This document shows, piece after piece, positions 7,530 to 16,056 of a stretch of DNA of 35,624 bases (the stretch's first letter is position 1; each line of letters begins with the position of its first letter). The stretch is taken from positions 1 to 35,624 of the forward strand of contig JALHRK010000023.1 in the NCBI GenBank assembly GCA_022841505.1, written 5' to 3'. The notes under the pieces were generated by a model that saw nothing but the letters and a program-made list of their open reading frames with translations, was not told the DNA's origin and made no database searches. The DNA is from Saprospiraceae bacterium. GTDB lineage: Bacteria > Bacteroidota > Bacteroidia > Chitinophagales > Saprospiraceae. The position numbers and the translations under genes are program-made.

Positions 7530-8861
7530 ATGAGTAAAACAACCAGACGCGAATTCATCAAAACGTCCACCGCAGTAACCGGTGGCATGATGCTTGGAGG
7601 CCTCTCCTTAGCACAAGCGGCCAACAGCTTTACAGACGACGCCATCAAAGTGGCTTTGGTTGGCTGCGGCGGACGCGGCACCGGAGCGGCGGTACAAGCC
7701 CTGCTGACGAAACAAAACGTAAAATTGGTGGCTATGGCTGATGCTTTCCGGCATCGCCTCGACGACGCTTACAAAAGCATTACCGCCGACGACCTTGCCG
7801 ACGTCATTGGCGTAGAAGGCAACGTCAAAAGCCGGGTAGATGTGCCCGAAGAGCGCAAATATGTTGGTTTTGATGCTTACAAAAAAGCCATCGCGCACGC
7901 CGACGTGGTCATCTTAGCCACGCCGCCGGGCTTCCGTCCGGATCATTTTGCCGAGGCCGTCGCGCAAGGCAAGCAGGTTTTTATGGAAAAACCGGTTGCC
8001 ACCGATGCGCCGGGCATCCGCAAAGTGCTGGAAGCTGCCGAAATGGCAAAGCAAAAGAAACTGAATGTGGTGGTTGGCCTGCAACGCCACTACCAAAAGG
8101 TCTACCGCCAATGGGTGGACATGCTGCAAAACGGCGCTATCGGAGACATCGTTTCTTCGCGGGTGTACTGGAATATGGGCGCATTATGGGTGAAGCCCCG
8201 CAAACCGGACGCTACTGAAATGGCTTATCAGATGGACAACTGGTACTATTTCAACTGGCTGTGTGGTGACCACATCGTGGAACAGCACGTTCATAACATT
8301 GACGTCTCCAACTGGGTGAAACAGGCCTACCCGATCCGCGCTTACGGCAGTGGCGGGCGCCAGGTACGCGTGGGCAAAGAATACGGTGAAATTTTCGACC
8401 ACCACGTGGTGGAGTTTGAATACGCCGACGGATCGCGCATGTTCAGCCAATGCCGCCAGATTCCGGGTACGAAAGAATCCGTAACGGAAGCTTTTCACGG
8501 CACCAACGGCACAGCTCCCTGGCCGGGCCGCATCCAGACCCGCAGCGGCTATGCGCTGATGAATTACAACGACAAAGGCGATCCGGATCCATACCAGAAT
8601 GAGCACGATGAGTTGTTCGCAGCCATTGCAAAATCAGAATACAAATTTGCCGACGCAGAAAACGCGGCGAAAAGTACGATGACGGCCATCATGGGCCGCA
8701 TGGCCACTTACTCCGGTCAACTCATCGAGTGGGACGCCGCGCTCAATTCTAAAATCAACCTGATGCCGGAAAAATTGGATTGGAACGCTAACCCGAAATT
8801 GTTGCCCGGAGCGGATGGGATGTATGCTTGTGCGGTGCCGGGAATTACGAAAGTGGTGTAA
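7530..8861 (+). CDS. Tat-exported Gfo/Idh/MocA family oxidoreductase
   Basis: 443 residues from the ATG at 7530. The ATG at 7494, overlapping the previous stop, would push the Tat motif away from the N-terminus, so 7530 is preferred. The N-terminus carries a twin-arginine signal (TTRREFIKTS, then a Gly/Ala-rich core), so the protein is exported folded, presumably with its dinucleotide. A Rossmann fold follows: VALVGCGGRGTGA, then EKPVATDAPG, the conserved E-K-P of the family. The C-terminal part has WYYFNWLCGDHIVEQHVHNID, resembling the catalytic region of secreted sugar-processing members. The likely role is NAD(H)-dependent oxidation or epimerisation of a sugar. The gap to the FGE-like gene is 32 nt, so they are probably co-transcribed. 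Confidence 0.88.
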   Translation: MSKTTRREFIKTSTAVTGGMMLGGLSLAQAANSFTDDAIKVALVGCGGRGTGAAVQALLTKQNVKLVAMADAFRHRLDDAYKSITADDLADVIGVEGNVKSRVDVPEERKYVGFDAYKKAIAHADVVILATPPGFRPDHFAEAVAQGKQVFMEKPVATDAPGIRKVLEAAEMAKQKKLNVVVGLQRHYQKVYRQWVDMLQNGAIGDIVSSRVYWNMGALWVKPRKPDATEMAYQMDNWYYFNWLCGDHIVEQHVHNIDVSNWVKQAYPIRAYGSGGRQVRVGKEYGEIFDHHVVEFEYADGSRMFSQCRQIPGTKESVTEAFHGTNGTAPWPGRIQTRSGYALMNYNDKGDPDPYQNEHDELFAAIAKSEYKFADAENAAKSTMTAIMGRMATYSGQLIEWDAALNSKINLMPEKLDWNANPKLLPGADGMYACAVPGITKVV

Positions 8862-8863
8862 TA

Positions 8864-8900
8864 ATTTGAAAATTTGAAGATTTGAAAATTTGATGATTCG
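8864..8900. repeat. TTTGAAAA-word repeat, tandem copies
   Basis: Directly after the oxidoreductase stop comes a run of the words AATTTGAAAATTTGAAGAT with small changes. Related words occur as inverted repeats at 10032-10084 and 27359-27436. Here only one strand's version is present, so it would not fold as a long hairpin. Confidence 0.6.
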
Positions 8901-8946
8901 AAGGGCGGGAAGATGCAATGTGAATTTTCGAATGATGTAAAAAGCT

Positions 8947-9063
8947 TCCTTAGCGGCCTTTGTGAGAGATTGTTTCCCGCAAAGGTCGCAAGGGATACGC
9001 TAAGTCCGCAAAGCAAGACGCCATCCTTAACGCCCTTTGCGAGTCCGTTGCGTTCTTTGCGGG
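8947..9063. repeat. CTTAGCG/GCAAAGG intergenic element
   Basis: The stretch alternates the words CCTTAGCGGCCTTTG, CCCGCAAAGGTCGCAAGGG, ACGCTAAGTCCGCAAAG and CCCTTTGCGAGTCCGTTGCG, each partly complementary to others. It looks like the short intergenic elements found in many Bacteroidota genomes. It reads open in the ApbE frame by chance, which makes the upstream ATG at 8913 a doubtful start. Confidence 0.55.
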
Positions 9064-10013
9064 GAATCTTAAATGTATACACCATCTTTAACCTTTCTAA
9101 ATTTTCCTTCGTTCTTTTTCTGCTACTTCCGATTCTCTTAACTTCACAACAACGATACGAGTTTTCCCACCCCCAAATGGGCACCGTTTTTCGCCTGGTT
9201 TTTTACACCGAAAAAGACTCAGCAACCGCACAGTCTATTGTTTCCCATATTTTTGCAAGGGTGGATACCCTGAACGCCATTTTTTCCGATTACCTCCCTG
9301 AAAGTGAACTCAACCGCCTGAGTGACCAAGCTGGGAGCGGCGAAAAAATTCAGGTTTCTGAAGCGCTTTGGAGTATCCTTCAACAAGCCAAACGCTACGC
9401 CAAAGCCAGCGACGGCGCTTTTGATCCCACAGTAGGTGCATTGACAAGGCTGTGGCGGCGGGCACGCAACCTGAAAGAACCACCCGATTCGACGCGGATT
9501 GCCGCTGCCCTCGAAACGGTGGATTACCGCTCGATTCGCTTGTACAAAAACCGCCGTGTTCAATTGAAAATAAAAGGCGCCCGTTTTGACCTTGGCGGCA
9601 TCGCGCAGGGCTACGCTGCGGATGAATGCCTGACAATGCTTCGGGAATCAGGGATTTCCATCGCTTTGGCGGATGCTGGCGGCGATATTGCACTTGGCGA
9701 TGCGCCACCCGGCGCTAAAGGTTGGAACATTGAGCGAATCACGTCGGATTCCACTAAAGAAACCCTGGTTTTAGCAAACTGCGGCATCACGACTTCCGGG
9801 GCAACTTACCGATATTTTGAGGCTGCCAATAGCGTCAGGTATTCTCATATTGTAGATCCGCGAACGGGCTGGGGGATCACAGAGCAGCGGTTGGTGACGG
9901 TGCTGGCTCCTAATGCGGTTACTGCAGATGCTTGGGCGACGGCATTGTCGGTTAGTGGAAAAGCAAGCAGAAAAATCGGATTCAAGATTAAGATATGGAT
10001 AATTCCAATTTGA
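9057..10013 (+). CDS. apbE: FAD:protein FMN transferase, ApbE family, short C-terminus
   Basis: ApbE enzymes attach FMN from FAD covalently to threonine in exported electron-transfer proteins. Family marks seen are HPQMGTVFRLVFY, SRLSDQAGSG-like LNRLSDQAGSG, GAFDPTVGALTRLW, DLGGIAQGYAAD, LADAGGDIA, TTSGATYRYF, YSHIVDPRTGWG and AVTADAWATALSV. The start is uncertain. The only upstream in-frame ATG is at 8913, but its first 48 codons run through a repeat element. A TTG at 9057 gives a good signal sequence (SKFSFVLFLLLPILLTSQQ). The C-terminus ends about 20 residues after the ADAWATAL motif, in Lys/Ile-rich residues next to repeat DNA, somewhat shorter than usual. Both ends may have been reshaped by the flanking repeats. 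Confidence 0.8.
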   Translation: MRGILNVYTIFNLSKFSFVLFLLLPILLTSQQRYEFSHPQMGTVFRLVFYTEKDSATAQSIVSHIFARVDTLNAIFSDYLPESELNRLSDQAGSGEKIQVSEALWSILQQAKRYAKASDGAFDPTVGALTRLWRRARNLKEPPDSTRIAAALETVDYRSIRLYKNRRVQLKIKGARFDLGGIAQGYAADECLTMLRESGISIALADAGGDIALGDAPPGAKGWNIERITSDSTKETLVLANCGITTSGATYRYFEAANSVRYSHIVDPRTGWGITEQRLVTVLAPNAVTADAWATALSVSGKASRKIGFKIKIWIIPI

Positions 10014-10031
10014 AAATTAGGTGATTTTAAG

Positions 10032-10086
10032 ATTTGAAGATGCCGTTCTAATCTTCAAATTTTCAAATCAACTCATCTTCAAATCA
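10032..10086. repeat. TTTGAAGAT-word inverted repeat between convergent genes
   Basis: ATTTGAAGAT (10032-10041) pairs with ATCTTCAAAT (10051-10060), and further copies of the complementary words continue to the stop of the minus-strand WD40 gene. It sits between the converging ApbE and WD40 genes, so it may work as a bidirectional terminator. Confidence 0.6.
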
Positions 10087-12516
10087 CTTCCCTTCTTCCA
10101 TCAACTTCCGAATATTCTTTTCTATCACAACCCCTTCCCCTTGTGGATCCAAAGCTGCCGATTTTGTCGCCAATTGCAGGGCGGTGCGGATATTTTCCGG
10201 GTCATAGCGCGAAAGTTTGTACGTGCCAAAGTTCTTTTTCAAAAAGTATTTGGCGCAGTTGGCCAATTCGGCTGGGTCCATTGAAGCGGAACAGTCGGCT
10301 TCCTTCATCAACCCATTTTCGATGCGCTGCTGAATGGTGAGCGGGGCAATGTAGCCGGTTTTGTCTAAGTTTATGATGTCGCTAAAATAAGGGAAGAAAT
10401 ACGGGCCGGAGCCGAGCAGAACCCGCTCGCCTTTCGGCGAAAAAGCCACCGAATAACAAGTTCCACGCAGGTTCCAGGTATAAGCGGGTTGGGTATTGTT
10501 CCTTTGGCCAGTGTGCCATAAATGGGCTGTTTTATCTTCACAGCCAGTTAAAATAGTCAGCCCATCCGGAGAAAAAGCGACCGACCTGATGGCCGATGTA
10601 AATCCTGTATAGCGTTCGATTTCGACGCCCCTCAAATCCCAGATTTTGGCTGTTTTATCCCAACCTCCGGTCAACACACGCTTTCCGTCGGAGGAAAATG
10701 CAACCGACAGCACGCCGGATTCATGGCCCCGAAAAGTCTGGATGGTTCTCCCGGTCAAATCCCAAAGCCGTGCAAGGTAATCCCAACTGCCCGTCAAAAC
10801 GCTTTGTCCGTCGGGCGCAAATGCGACGGACCAAACGCTGGATTGGTGGCCAGAAAAGGTTTGAAGTTCTTTGCCGGTCAAATCCCAAAGCTTAGCCGTT
10901 CGGTCAAAACTACCGGTTAATACGGAATTGCCGTCCGGTGAAAAAGCAACTGCGGTAACCCCAAAAGTATGTCCGGAAAAGGTCTGAAGTTCCTGCCCGT
11001 TAATGTCCCAAAGTTTGGCGGTGCCGTCCCAACTTCCGGTTAGCACCCGTTTTCCGTCCGGTGAAAATGCCACCGAGGAAACGACCTCTGCGTGGCCTTT
11101 AAAAGACTGGAGTTCGCGTTCACTCAAATCCCAGAGTTTGACGCCGCCGTTCCAGGTTCCGGTCAAAATGCGTTGCCCGTCGGGGGAAAAAGCCACAGAT
11201 CGGACGATTTCCGAGTCTCCGGCAAAATACCGGGGTTCGATTCGCCGCATGTCCCAAAGCTTCACAACCCCATCTTCACTGGCGGTCAGAAAATTGCTCC
11301 CATCCGGAGAAAAAGCCAAAGAGCTTACGGCTTTGGTGTGCCCCATGCAGACCTGAAGTTCCCGTCCGTTCAAATCCCAAAGCTTGGCGGTGGTATCAAA
11401 ACTGCCGGTCAGCAGGTATTTCCCATTGGGGGCAACCGAAATGGGCCAAACAGCCCCTTCATGGCCAAAAAAAGTTCGAATTTCTTTTCCTTTTAAATCC
11501 CACAACTTAGCCGTTCTGTCCAAACTGCCGGTCAGCACGTTTTTTCCATCCGGGGTAAACTCCACAGACCAAACAGCGGCAGTGTGCCCCAAAAACGTTT
11601 CCAGTTCCCGGCCTTTCAAGTCCCATAATTTGGCGGTGCCGTCTTCGCTGCCGGTGAGTATGGATTGTCCGTTCGGAGCGAAGGCCACCGCCTGAACAGC
11701 GTCTTTATGGCCGCTGAATACCTGGAGTTCCTGGCCGTTTATATCCCAAAGTTTGGCAACCTTATCCAAGCTACCAGTCAGTATAAGCTGCCCATCGGGT
11801 GAAAAAGCGACCGATTCCACCCCTTCCTGGTGCCCTGAAAAAGTCCGGATTTCACGCCCGTTCAAATCCCAGAGCTTGGCCGTTTTATCCAAGCTACCCG
11901 TCAGTACAAATTGCCCGTCGGGAGAAAAAGCAACCGATTCTACCCCTTCGCGGTGCCCCATAAAAGACTGGATTTCGTGGCCGTTTAAGTCCCACAGTTT
12001 CGCCAATTTATCGCTACTGCCCGTCAGGATGCGCTGCCCGTCGGGAGAAAACACGACAGATAAAACCTCGGCAGCGTGTCCGACAAAAGTAGCGGTGGCA
12101 AAAGTATTTGCGGGGTCGCTCAACAGGTTGAAGCGGTTTTTAATGTACAAAGGACTCTCACCCATCGTAACCAGACAAGCTTCGTGGGTCAGGCGCAGGA
12201 GTAAGGTGCGGTCGTAATTCGGCTGCGCCATCAAATCGGTCATTTTTGAAGTCAATTCTGCAGCGCGGGTGCTTCTGGCAAAAGCTGCTTTTTCAGCATC
12301 AATGCCGGCGCTGATCGAATCGAGTAGCCCGGCGATGGTTTGCGTCGTTCCCGGGCACAGGGGCAACGCAGCTTCACAATATTCCCGGGCGGCAAGCCAT
12401 TTTTTAGCAGCAAGATTGACCCGGGCTTTTTGCAACATTTCCCGGCAAAAGCGCGGATCCTGAGCGAGGAGTTTACAAGCAAACAACAAAAACAGAACGG
12501 TACATATCTTTTTCAT
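10084..12516 (-). CDS. Secreted 14-repeat WD40 protein (two propellers)
   Basis: 810 residues with a cleavable signal peptide (MKKICTVLFLLFACKLLAQ), a helical TPR-like region (about 20-140) and fourteen WD40 repeats of about 41 residues (from about 142 to 705). The last repeat is degenerate. The repeats are strikingly alike, with core GHxxxVxSVAFSPDG and then LTGSxDxTAKLWDLxG, consistent with two seven-bladed propellers. A helical C-terminal tail of about 100 residues follows (NCAKYFLKKNFGTYKLSRYDPEN). This arrangement is typical of a scaffold for protein complexes. Near-identical repeats suggest recent internal duplication. It lies 26 nt after a membrane coiled-coil gene on the same strand, and the pair looks like the C-terminal half of nSTAND-WD40 proteins split in two. 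No enzyme domain is present. Confidence 0.9.
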   Translation of the reverse strand: MKKICTVLFLLFACKLLAQDPRFCREMLQKARVNLAAKKWLAAREYCEAALPLCPGTTQTIAGLLDSISAGIDAEKAAFARSTRAAELTSKMTDLMAQPNYDRTLLLRLTHEACLVTMGESPLYIKNRFNLLSDPANTFATATFVGHAAEVLSVVFSPDGQRILTGSSDKLAKLWDLNGHEIQSFMGHREGVESVAFSPDGQFVLTGSLDKTAKLWDLNGREIRTFSGHQEGVESVAFSPDGQLILTGSLDKVAKLWDINGQELQVFSGHKDAVQAVAFAPNGQSILTGSEDGTAKLWDLKGRELETFLGHTAAVWSVEFTPDGKNVLTGSLDRTAKLWDLKGKEIRTFFGHEGAVWPISVAPNGKYLLTGSFDTTAKLWDLNGRELQVCMGHTKAVSSLAFSPDGSNFLTASEDGVVKLWDMRRIEPRYFAGDSEIVRSVAFSPDGQRILTGTWNGGVKLWDLSERELQSFKGHAEVVSSVAFSPDGKRVLTGSWDGTAKLWDINGQELQTFSGHTFGVTAVAFSPDGNSVLTGSFDRTAKLWDLTGKELQTFSGHQSSVWSVAFAPDGQSVLTGSWDYLARLWDLTGRTIQTFRGHESGVLSVAFSSDGKRVLTGGWDKTAKIWDLRGVEIERYTGFTSAIRSVAFSPDGLTILTGCEDKTAHLWHTGQRNNTQPAYTWNLRGTCYSVAFSPKGERVLLGSGPYFFPYFSDIINLDKTGYIAPLTIQQRIENGLMKEADCSASMDPAELANCAKYFLKKNFGTYKLSRYDPENIRTALQLATKSAALDPQGEGVVIEKNIRKLMEEGK
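10404..12081 (-). repeat. Tandem 123-bp coding repeats (WD40 blades)
   Basis: About fourteen imperfect 123-bp units inside the WD40 gene, each encoding one blade. Nucleotide similarity between neighbours is high; the stretch TCCGTCGGAG/GCCCGTCGGG around the S-P-D-G codons recurs in nearly every unit. Such repeats can expand or contract by recombination. Confidence 0.85.
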
Positions 12517-12542
12517 AAACGAGGCAGCATTTGGGTCTGGCT

Positions 12543-13064
12543 TTATTCGATTTCTTTCAACAGCGCAATAATTTCCGCATTGGCTTTGTCCAATTTTTGC
12601 GCTTCCAATAAAATTTGATGGGCCATATCCCGATCCCCTACCCGCATCATCCGACGGGCTGAGGCAATGTATTTTTCCACCTCAATGCGGTTCCGTTCTG
12701 CTTTTTCGGCCTCAAGCTCAGCAATTCTTTTTTTTGCTTCCTGCAACGCAGTTTCTACGGTTTGTTTTTCAAGCCGGGCAATGCTATCCTTCCGAAGCGT
12801 TTCTTTGATGTTTCCTTCTGCAATCCGGATGTTTTCCTCTGCCGTACGCAGTTGTTTTTCTGCCGCCTGTTTTCCTTTTTCCGCTACGGCATACAACCAA
12901 ATCACAAGGACTAAGGCAATAAGAGAGATGACGTTTATGGTCGTTACAACCATTCGCAATCGCCTTCTCAAAAGGCTGTGCCGTTGACTGGGTATTTCTT
13001 TTTCCTTAATCATGGCGGTCATTTTCGGGGATCCTTGTTGGCGGTGATAAAAGCTGGTCAACAA
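12543..13064 (-). CDS. Membrane-anchored coiled-coil protein paired with the WD40 protein
   Basis: 173 residues: a basic cytoplasmic N-terminus (HSLLRRRLRM), one membrane helix (about 39-62, VVTTINVISLIALVLVIWLY), a long Glu/Lys/Ala coiled coil (about 65-130), and a short helical pair at the end (EVEKYIASARRMMRVGDRDMAHQILLEAQ) that looks TPR-like. In-frame ATGs at 13022 and 13013 are also possible starts. The layout is very like the transmembrane-coiled-coil linker that joins NTPase and WD40 parts in nSTAND proteins, but here it stands alone. The WD40 gene starts 26 nt downstream, so they form an operon. Function unknown. Confidence 0.7.
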   Translation of the reverse strand: MLTSFYHRQQGSPKMTAMIKEKEIPSQRHSLLRRRLRMVVTTINVISLIALVLVIWLYAVAEKGKQAAEKQLRTAEENIRIAEGNIKETLRKDSIARLEKQTVETALQEAKKRIAELEAEKAERNRIEVEKYIASARRMMRVGDRDMAHQILLEAQKLDKANAEIIALLKEIE

Positions 13065-13229
13065 TTTTCTCCCTGTGTGTTTATCTCATATTCAAAAAAG
13101 AATGGAATTCTTTGGAAAGCGCAAGCTAAGGATTTACGGTAAAATTGCCAATAGTCCCGAGTTTTGGAAATCAGAATAATTGACCTGAGAAAACATCGCC
13201 CCATTGGAAACAGGTATAAAAAAATCCGC

Positions 13230-13237
13230 TATACTTG
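13230..13237 (+). promoter_or_regulatory. Possible -7 box TATACTTG for the esterase gene
   Basis: TATACTTG matches TAnnTTTG at seven of eight positions, with a TTG at 13204-13206 about 23 bases upstream. It lies 51 bases before the ATG at 13289. Confidence 0.35.
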
Positions 13238-13288
13238 CAAAAGCTGGATCGTTCATTCGGGCTTTTTCATCAAAACGCATCTTTTCCT

Positions 13289-15262
13289 ATGTCAAAATTC
13301 CTGTCTACCTTCACTTTGTTAATGATGTTGCTGCAAACTGATGCTTTATTCGGGCAAATCAAACTGCCGCGCTTATTGGGAAATAATGCTGTCCTTCAGC
13401 GCGACTTGCGCTTGCCTTTACGAGGCCAGGCTGCAAAAAAAAGCAAGGTTTCCATCGTTTTTGCCGGGAGCTCTTACGAAACACGCTCCGATAAAGATGG
13501 CAATTGGGCCATAGAACTGCCGCCCCTTGCAGCCGGCGGGCCTTTCCAGATGCGGATCCGCGATAAAAATGAAATCTTGATACTCGACAACATCCTCGTT
13601 GGCGATATTTGGGTCTGCTCGGGTCAATCGAATATGGAATGGGTTTTGCGGGAAGCGAACAACGCCGAATCAGAAATTGCAGCAGCAAACGACCCAATGA
13701 TCCGGCATTTTTATGTGGAACATACTGCTTCATTGCGGCCGATAGACACCCTGAAAAGTGGTAGCTGGAATGTGTGCAGCCCTGCAACAGCAGGCGATTT
13801 CACAGCCGTGGGTTATTTTTTCGCAAAACACCTGCGCGAAAAAACGGGTGTGCCCATTGGCCTCCTGCACAGTTCCTGGGGAGGAAGCCGCATTGAACCC
13901 TGGATGGATGCGGTGACTTTGGGCTTTAAAGATGCCAGTGACCTGGAATTATATCTTGGGCAACGCTTAGCCTTGCAGAAGGCACGGATTGACGAATTTT
14001 TAAATAATAAATTCGGCGGTCAGATACCTCTTGAGGACAAAGGAATACAAAACGGGAAAGCCGTTTGGGCTGCACCCGACTTCAACGATGGGGATTGGCA
14101 AACCATGAGTTTGCCCGGTTTATGGGAAGGCCAGAGCTGGGAAATGCTCGACGGCATCGTCTGGTTTCGGAAAGAAATTACCCTAACGGAGGCAGAGGCG
14201 GCCCAGGCGGCTACGTTAGGCCTGGCGATGATTGACGACAGCGATGAAGCCTGGATCAATGGTGTCCGGGTTGGCGGTATGCAGTTAAAATACAATGTAA
14301 TACGCAGTTATGAAATCCCAACCGGGGTTTTGCGCGCCGGAAAAAATGTAATCGCTGTTCGGGTGGAAGATACGGGTTACGGCGGCGGTTTTCACGGGAA
14401 GGCGGAATTGCTTTATCTCCGGACTTCAGCAGGTGAAATGTCGTTGGCCGGCAACTGGAAAATGAAGGTAGGCAAAGCGTTGGGCAGTTTGCCCGGCGCA
14501 AACGACAACCAATTGCCAACCAAACTTTACAACGCCATGATCAAACCCATCCAGTGGTTTCCAATCAAAGGCGTGATCTGGTACCAGGGCGAAAGCAATG
14601 CGGACAACGCCGCAGATGCCGTGGCTTATCAGACCTTATTTCAAAAAATGATCACGCAATGGCGGCAGCAATGGGGAGTCGGCGATTTTCCGTTCCTTTT
14701 TGCCCAACTGGCAAACTACCACGCCCCGGAACCAGAGCCGGGTAACGCCAGCTGGCCGCTGCTCCGCGAAGGACAATCGGCAGCTTTGAGTCTGCCAAAT
14801 ACAGCACAGGCGGTCATCATTGATATTGGCGATGCCAGCGACATCCACCCCCGGAACAAACAGGATGTTGGATACCGTTTGGCCCTTGGCGCCCGCCGAT
14901 TCGCTTATGGAGAAAAAGAAATTGTTTACAGCGGCCCCACCTTCAGGGGGATGATCGTGGATCAGGCAAAGGAAGGAAGCGGTCGCCCGGCGTCGTTGCG
15001 TATGCAGTTCAACAACCAGGGTAGCGGGTTGATCGCCAAAGGCGACCGCTATGGATATCTTCGGGGTTTTGCAATTGCTGGCGCCGACCGGAAATTTGTA
15101 TGGGCTAAGGCGGTCATTGAAGGCAACGACGTGGTCGTCTGGAGCGAAAAAGTGCCCATCCCGGTCGCTGTGCGCTACGCCTGGGCTGATAATCCGGACG
15201 ACGCCAACCTGTTTAATGTGGAAGGGCTGCCGGCTTGCCCTTTCAGAACGGATAAATGGTGA
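13289..15262 (+). CDS. Secreted sialate O-acetylesterase (SGNH-type), with inserted beta-sandwich
   Basis: 657 residues from the ATG at 13289, which begins a signal peptide ending in ALFGQ; a TTG at 13235 is rejected. After an N-terminal sandwich domain comes the nucleophile motif CSGQSNMEW (Ser about 114), then LHSSWGGSRIEPW, the block WYQGESNAD and the catalytic Asp-His block SDIHPRNKQDVGYRLA. An inserted jelly-roll domain (about 245-395, with WFRKEITL and DDSDEAWINGVRVG) resembles the galactose-binding-like insert of this family. It removes O-acetyl esters from sialic acids or other acetylated glycans in the periplasm or outside. The gene stands alone on its strand between convergent or divergent neighbours. 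Confidence 0.9.
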   Translation: MSKFLSTFTLLMMLLQTDALFGQIKLPRLLGNNAVLQRDLRLPLRGQAAKKSKVSIVFAGSSYETRSDKDGNWAIELPPLAAGGPFQMRIRDKNEILILDNILVGDIWVCSGQSNMEWVLREANNAESEIAAANDPMIRHFYVEHTASLRPIDTLKSGSWNVCSPATAGDFTAVGYFFAKHLREKTGVPIGLLHSSWGGSRIEPWMDAVTLGFKDASDLELYLGQRLALQKARIDEFLNNKFGGQIPLEDKGIQNGKAVWAAPDFNDGDWQTMSLPGLWEGQSWEMLDGIVWFRKEITLTEAEAAQAATLGLAMIDDSDEAWINGVRVGGMQLKYNVIRSYEIPTGVLRAGKNVIAVRVEDTGYGGGFHGKAELLYLRTSAGEMSLAGNWKMKVGKALGSLPGANDNQLPTKLYNAMIKPIQWFPIKGVIWYQGESNADNAADAVAYQTLFQKMITQWRQQWGVGDFPFLFAQLANYHAPEPEPGNASWPLLREGQSAALSLPNTAQAVIIDIGDASDIHPRNKQDVGYRLALGARRFAYGEKEIVYSGPTFRGMIVDQAKEGSGRPASLRMQFNNQGSGLIAKGDRYGYLRGFAIAGADRKFVWAKAVIEGNDVVVWSEKVPIPVAVRYAWADNPDDANLFNVEGLPACPFRTDKW

Positions 15263-15272
15263 GGTTTTGTTA

Positions 15273-15369
15273 TAAGAGGCAAGGGGCAAGGGGCAAGGGG
15301 CAAATATGCAAACTGGCACAATCCTAATTTGCCAATTTGCCCCTTGCCAACTTGCAAACTTGCCTCTTA
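15273..15369. repeat. GGCAAGG-word inverted repeat between convergent genes
   Basis: Outer arms TAAGAGGCAAG (15273-15283) and CTTGCCTCTTA (15359-15369) are perfect complements. Inside are repeated GGGGCAA words and, on the other side, TTGCCCCTTGCC words. The right arm includes the stop codon of the minus-strand SRPBCC gene. It is likely a bidirectional terminator. A sister copy lies at 15976-16046. Confidence 0.65.
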
Positions 15370-15948
15370 CACCCCGGTTGCGGACTGAGATTTAGTCTGA
15401 TTTTCAGGTTTATAATAGAGGTTGTGCGGAAAAGTCGGCCCTGGCGGTTCCGGTATGGCTGCCAGTTCGGCGTCCGTTTCTGCCCGACGACGGCGGAGTT
15501 CAAGCAATAAACTTTCTTCCCCTTTGCGCATCGCCCAAAGGTGATTGGCGGAAAAAACCGGTCGCAATAAAAAACTCAGCATTTTGAGCAGGGGTTTTTC
15601 TGCGTTGATCCGCCAATCGTAGGTAATCTCACAGTGTTGCTCGTCTGCCTGTTTGAACGTCCAAACGCCCGTGCCTGCAAAATCACCGACCGCATCCAAA
15701 GAAAATCCCGTAGGGAAATGGGTTTCTGTGACGTTGAATTGCCAGCGCAGCGTGTAGGGCAACCAGCCTTTGGTAAACAGGGACACCACTTTACCAACGC
15801 CACCAGGCCTGCCCTTTTCCAATTGCTTCACTTCGAGGTAAACACTGGGCCACCAACGGGGTAACGCTTCCACATCTTCAAGAATGCGGTAGACCTCTTC
15901 GCATGTGGCCTCTACGCGCCAGTGGGTGATAAAGTGATAAGTATTCAT
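15367..15948 (-). CDS. SRPBCC (START/Bet v1-like) domain protein
   Basis: 193 residues with no signal peptide. The N-terminus, HFITHWRVEATCEEVYRILED, followed by LPRWWPSVYLEV, is the usual start of polyketide-cyclase/dehydrase-like SRPBCC proteins that bind hydrophobic ligands in a helix-grip pocket. Further marks are GVWTFKQAD and CEITYDWRINAEKP. The C-terminal 35 residues are Pro-rich and probably flexible. The next gene upstream on the same strand (16953-16057) encodes SnoaL domains, another small-ligand pocket fold. Ligand and role are unknown. Confidence 0.8.
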   Translation of the reverse strand: MNTYHFITHWRVEATCEEVYRILEDVEALPRWWPSVYLEVKQLEKGRPGGVGKVVSLFTKGWLPYTLRWQFNVTETHFPTGFSLDAVGDFAGTGVWTFKQADEQHCEITYDWRINAEKPLLKMLSFLLRPVFSANHLWAMRKGEESLLLELRRRRAETDAELAAIPEPPGPTFPHNLYYKPENQTKSQSATGV

Positions 15949-15975
15949 GATGTGCTGCTTTAATGATTATGGGAA

Positions 15976-16046
15976 AAGGGGCAAGTTTGCAAATTCCCAA
16001 CTTGCCTCTTGCCTCTTGCCAATTTGCCTTTTGCACCTTGCCCCTT
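15976..16046. repeat. GGCAAG-word inverted repeat, second copy
   Basis: AAGGGGCAAG (15976-15985) pairs with CTTGCCCCTT (16037-16046), with further TTGCCTC words between. It shares its vocabulary with the element at 15273-15369 on the other side of the SRPBCC gene, so that gene is bracketed by related repeats. Confidence 0.6.
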
Positions 16047-16056
16047 CTATTAATTG

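Noticed and set aside
10404-12081. CRISPR-like or satellite array because of regular 123-bp periodicity
   Set aside because: The period is an exact multiple of three and each unit encodes a WD40 blade, so it is a coding repeat.
10084-13064. Complete nSTAND anti-phage system
   Set aside because: No NTPase, protease, TIR or nuclease domain is encoded, and the WD40 protein carries a signal peptide, so it would be outside the cytoplasm.
14636-15319. A 227-codon minus-strand frame opposite the esterase gene
   Set aside because: It overlaps the catalytic Asp-His region of a well-conserved esterase and shows no protein motif of its own.
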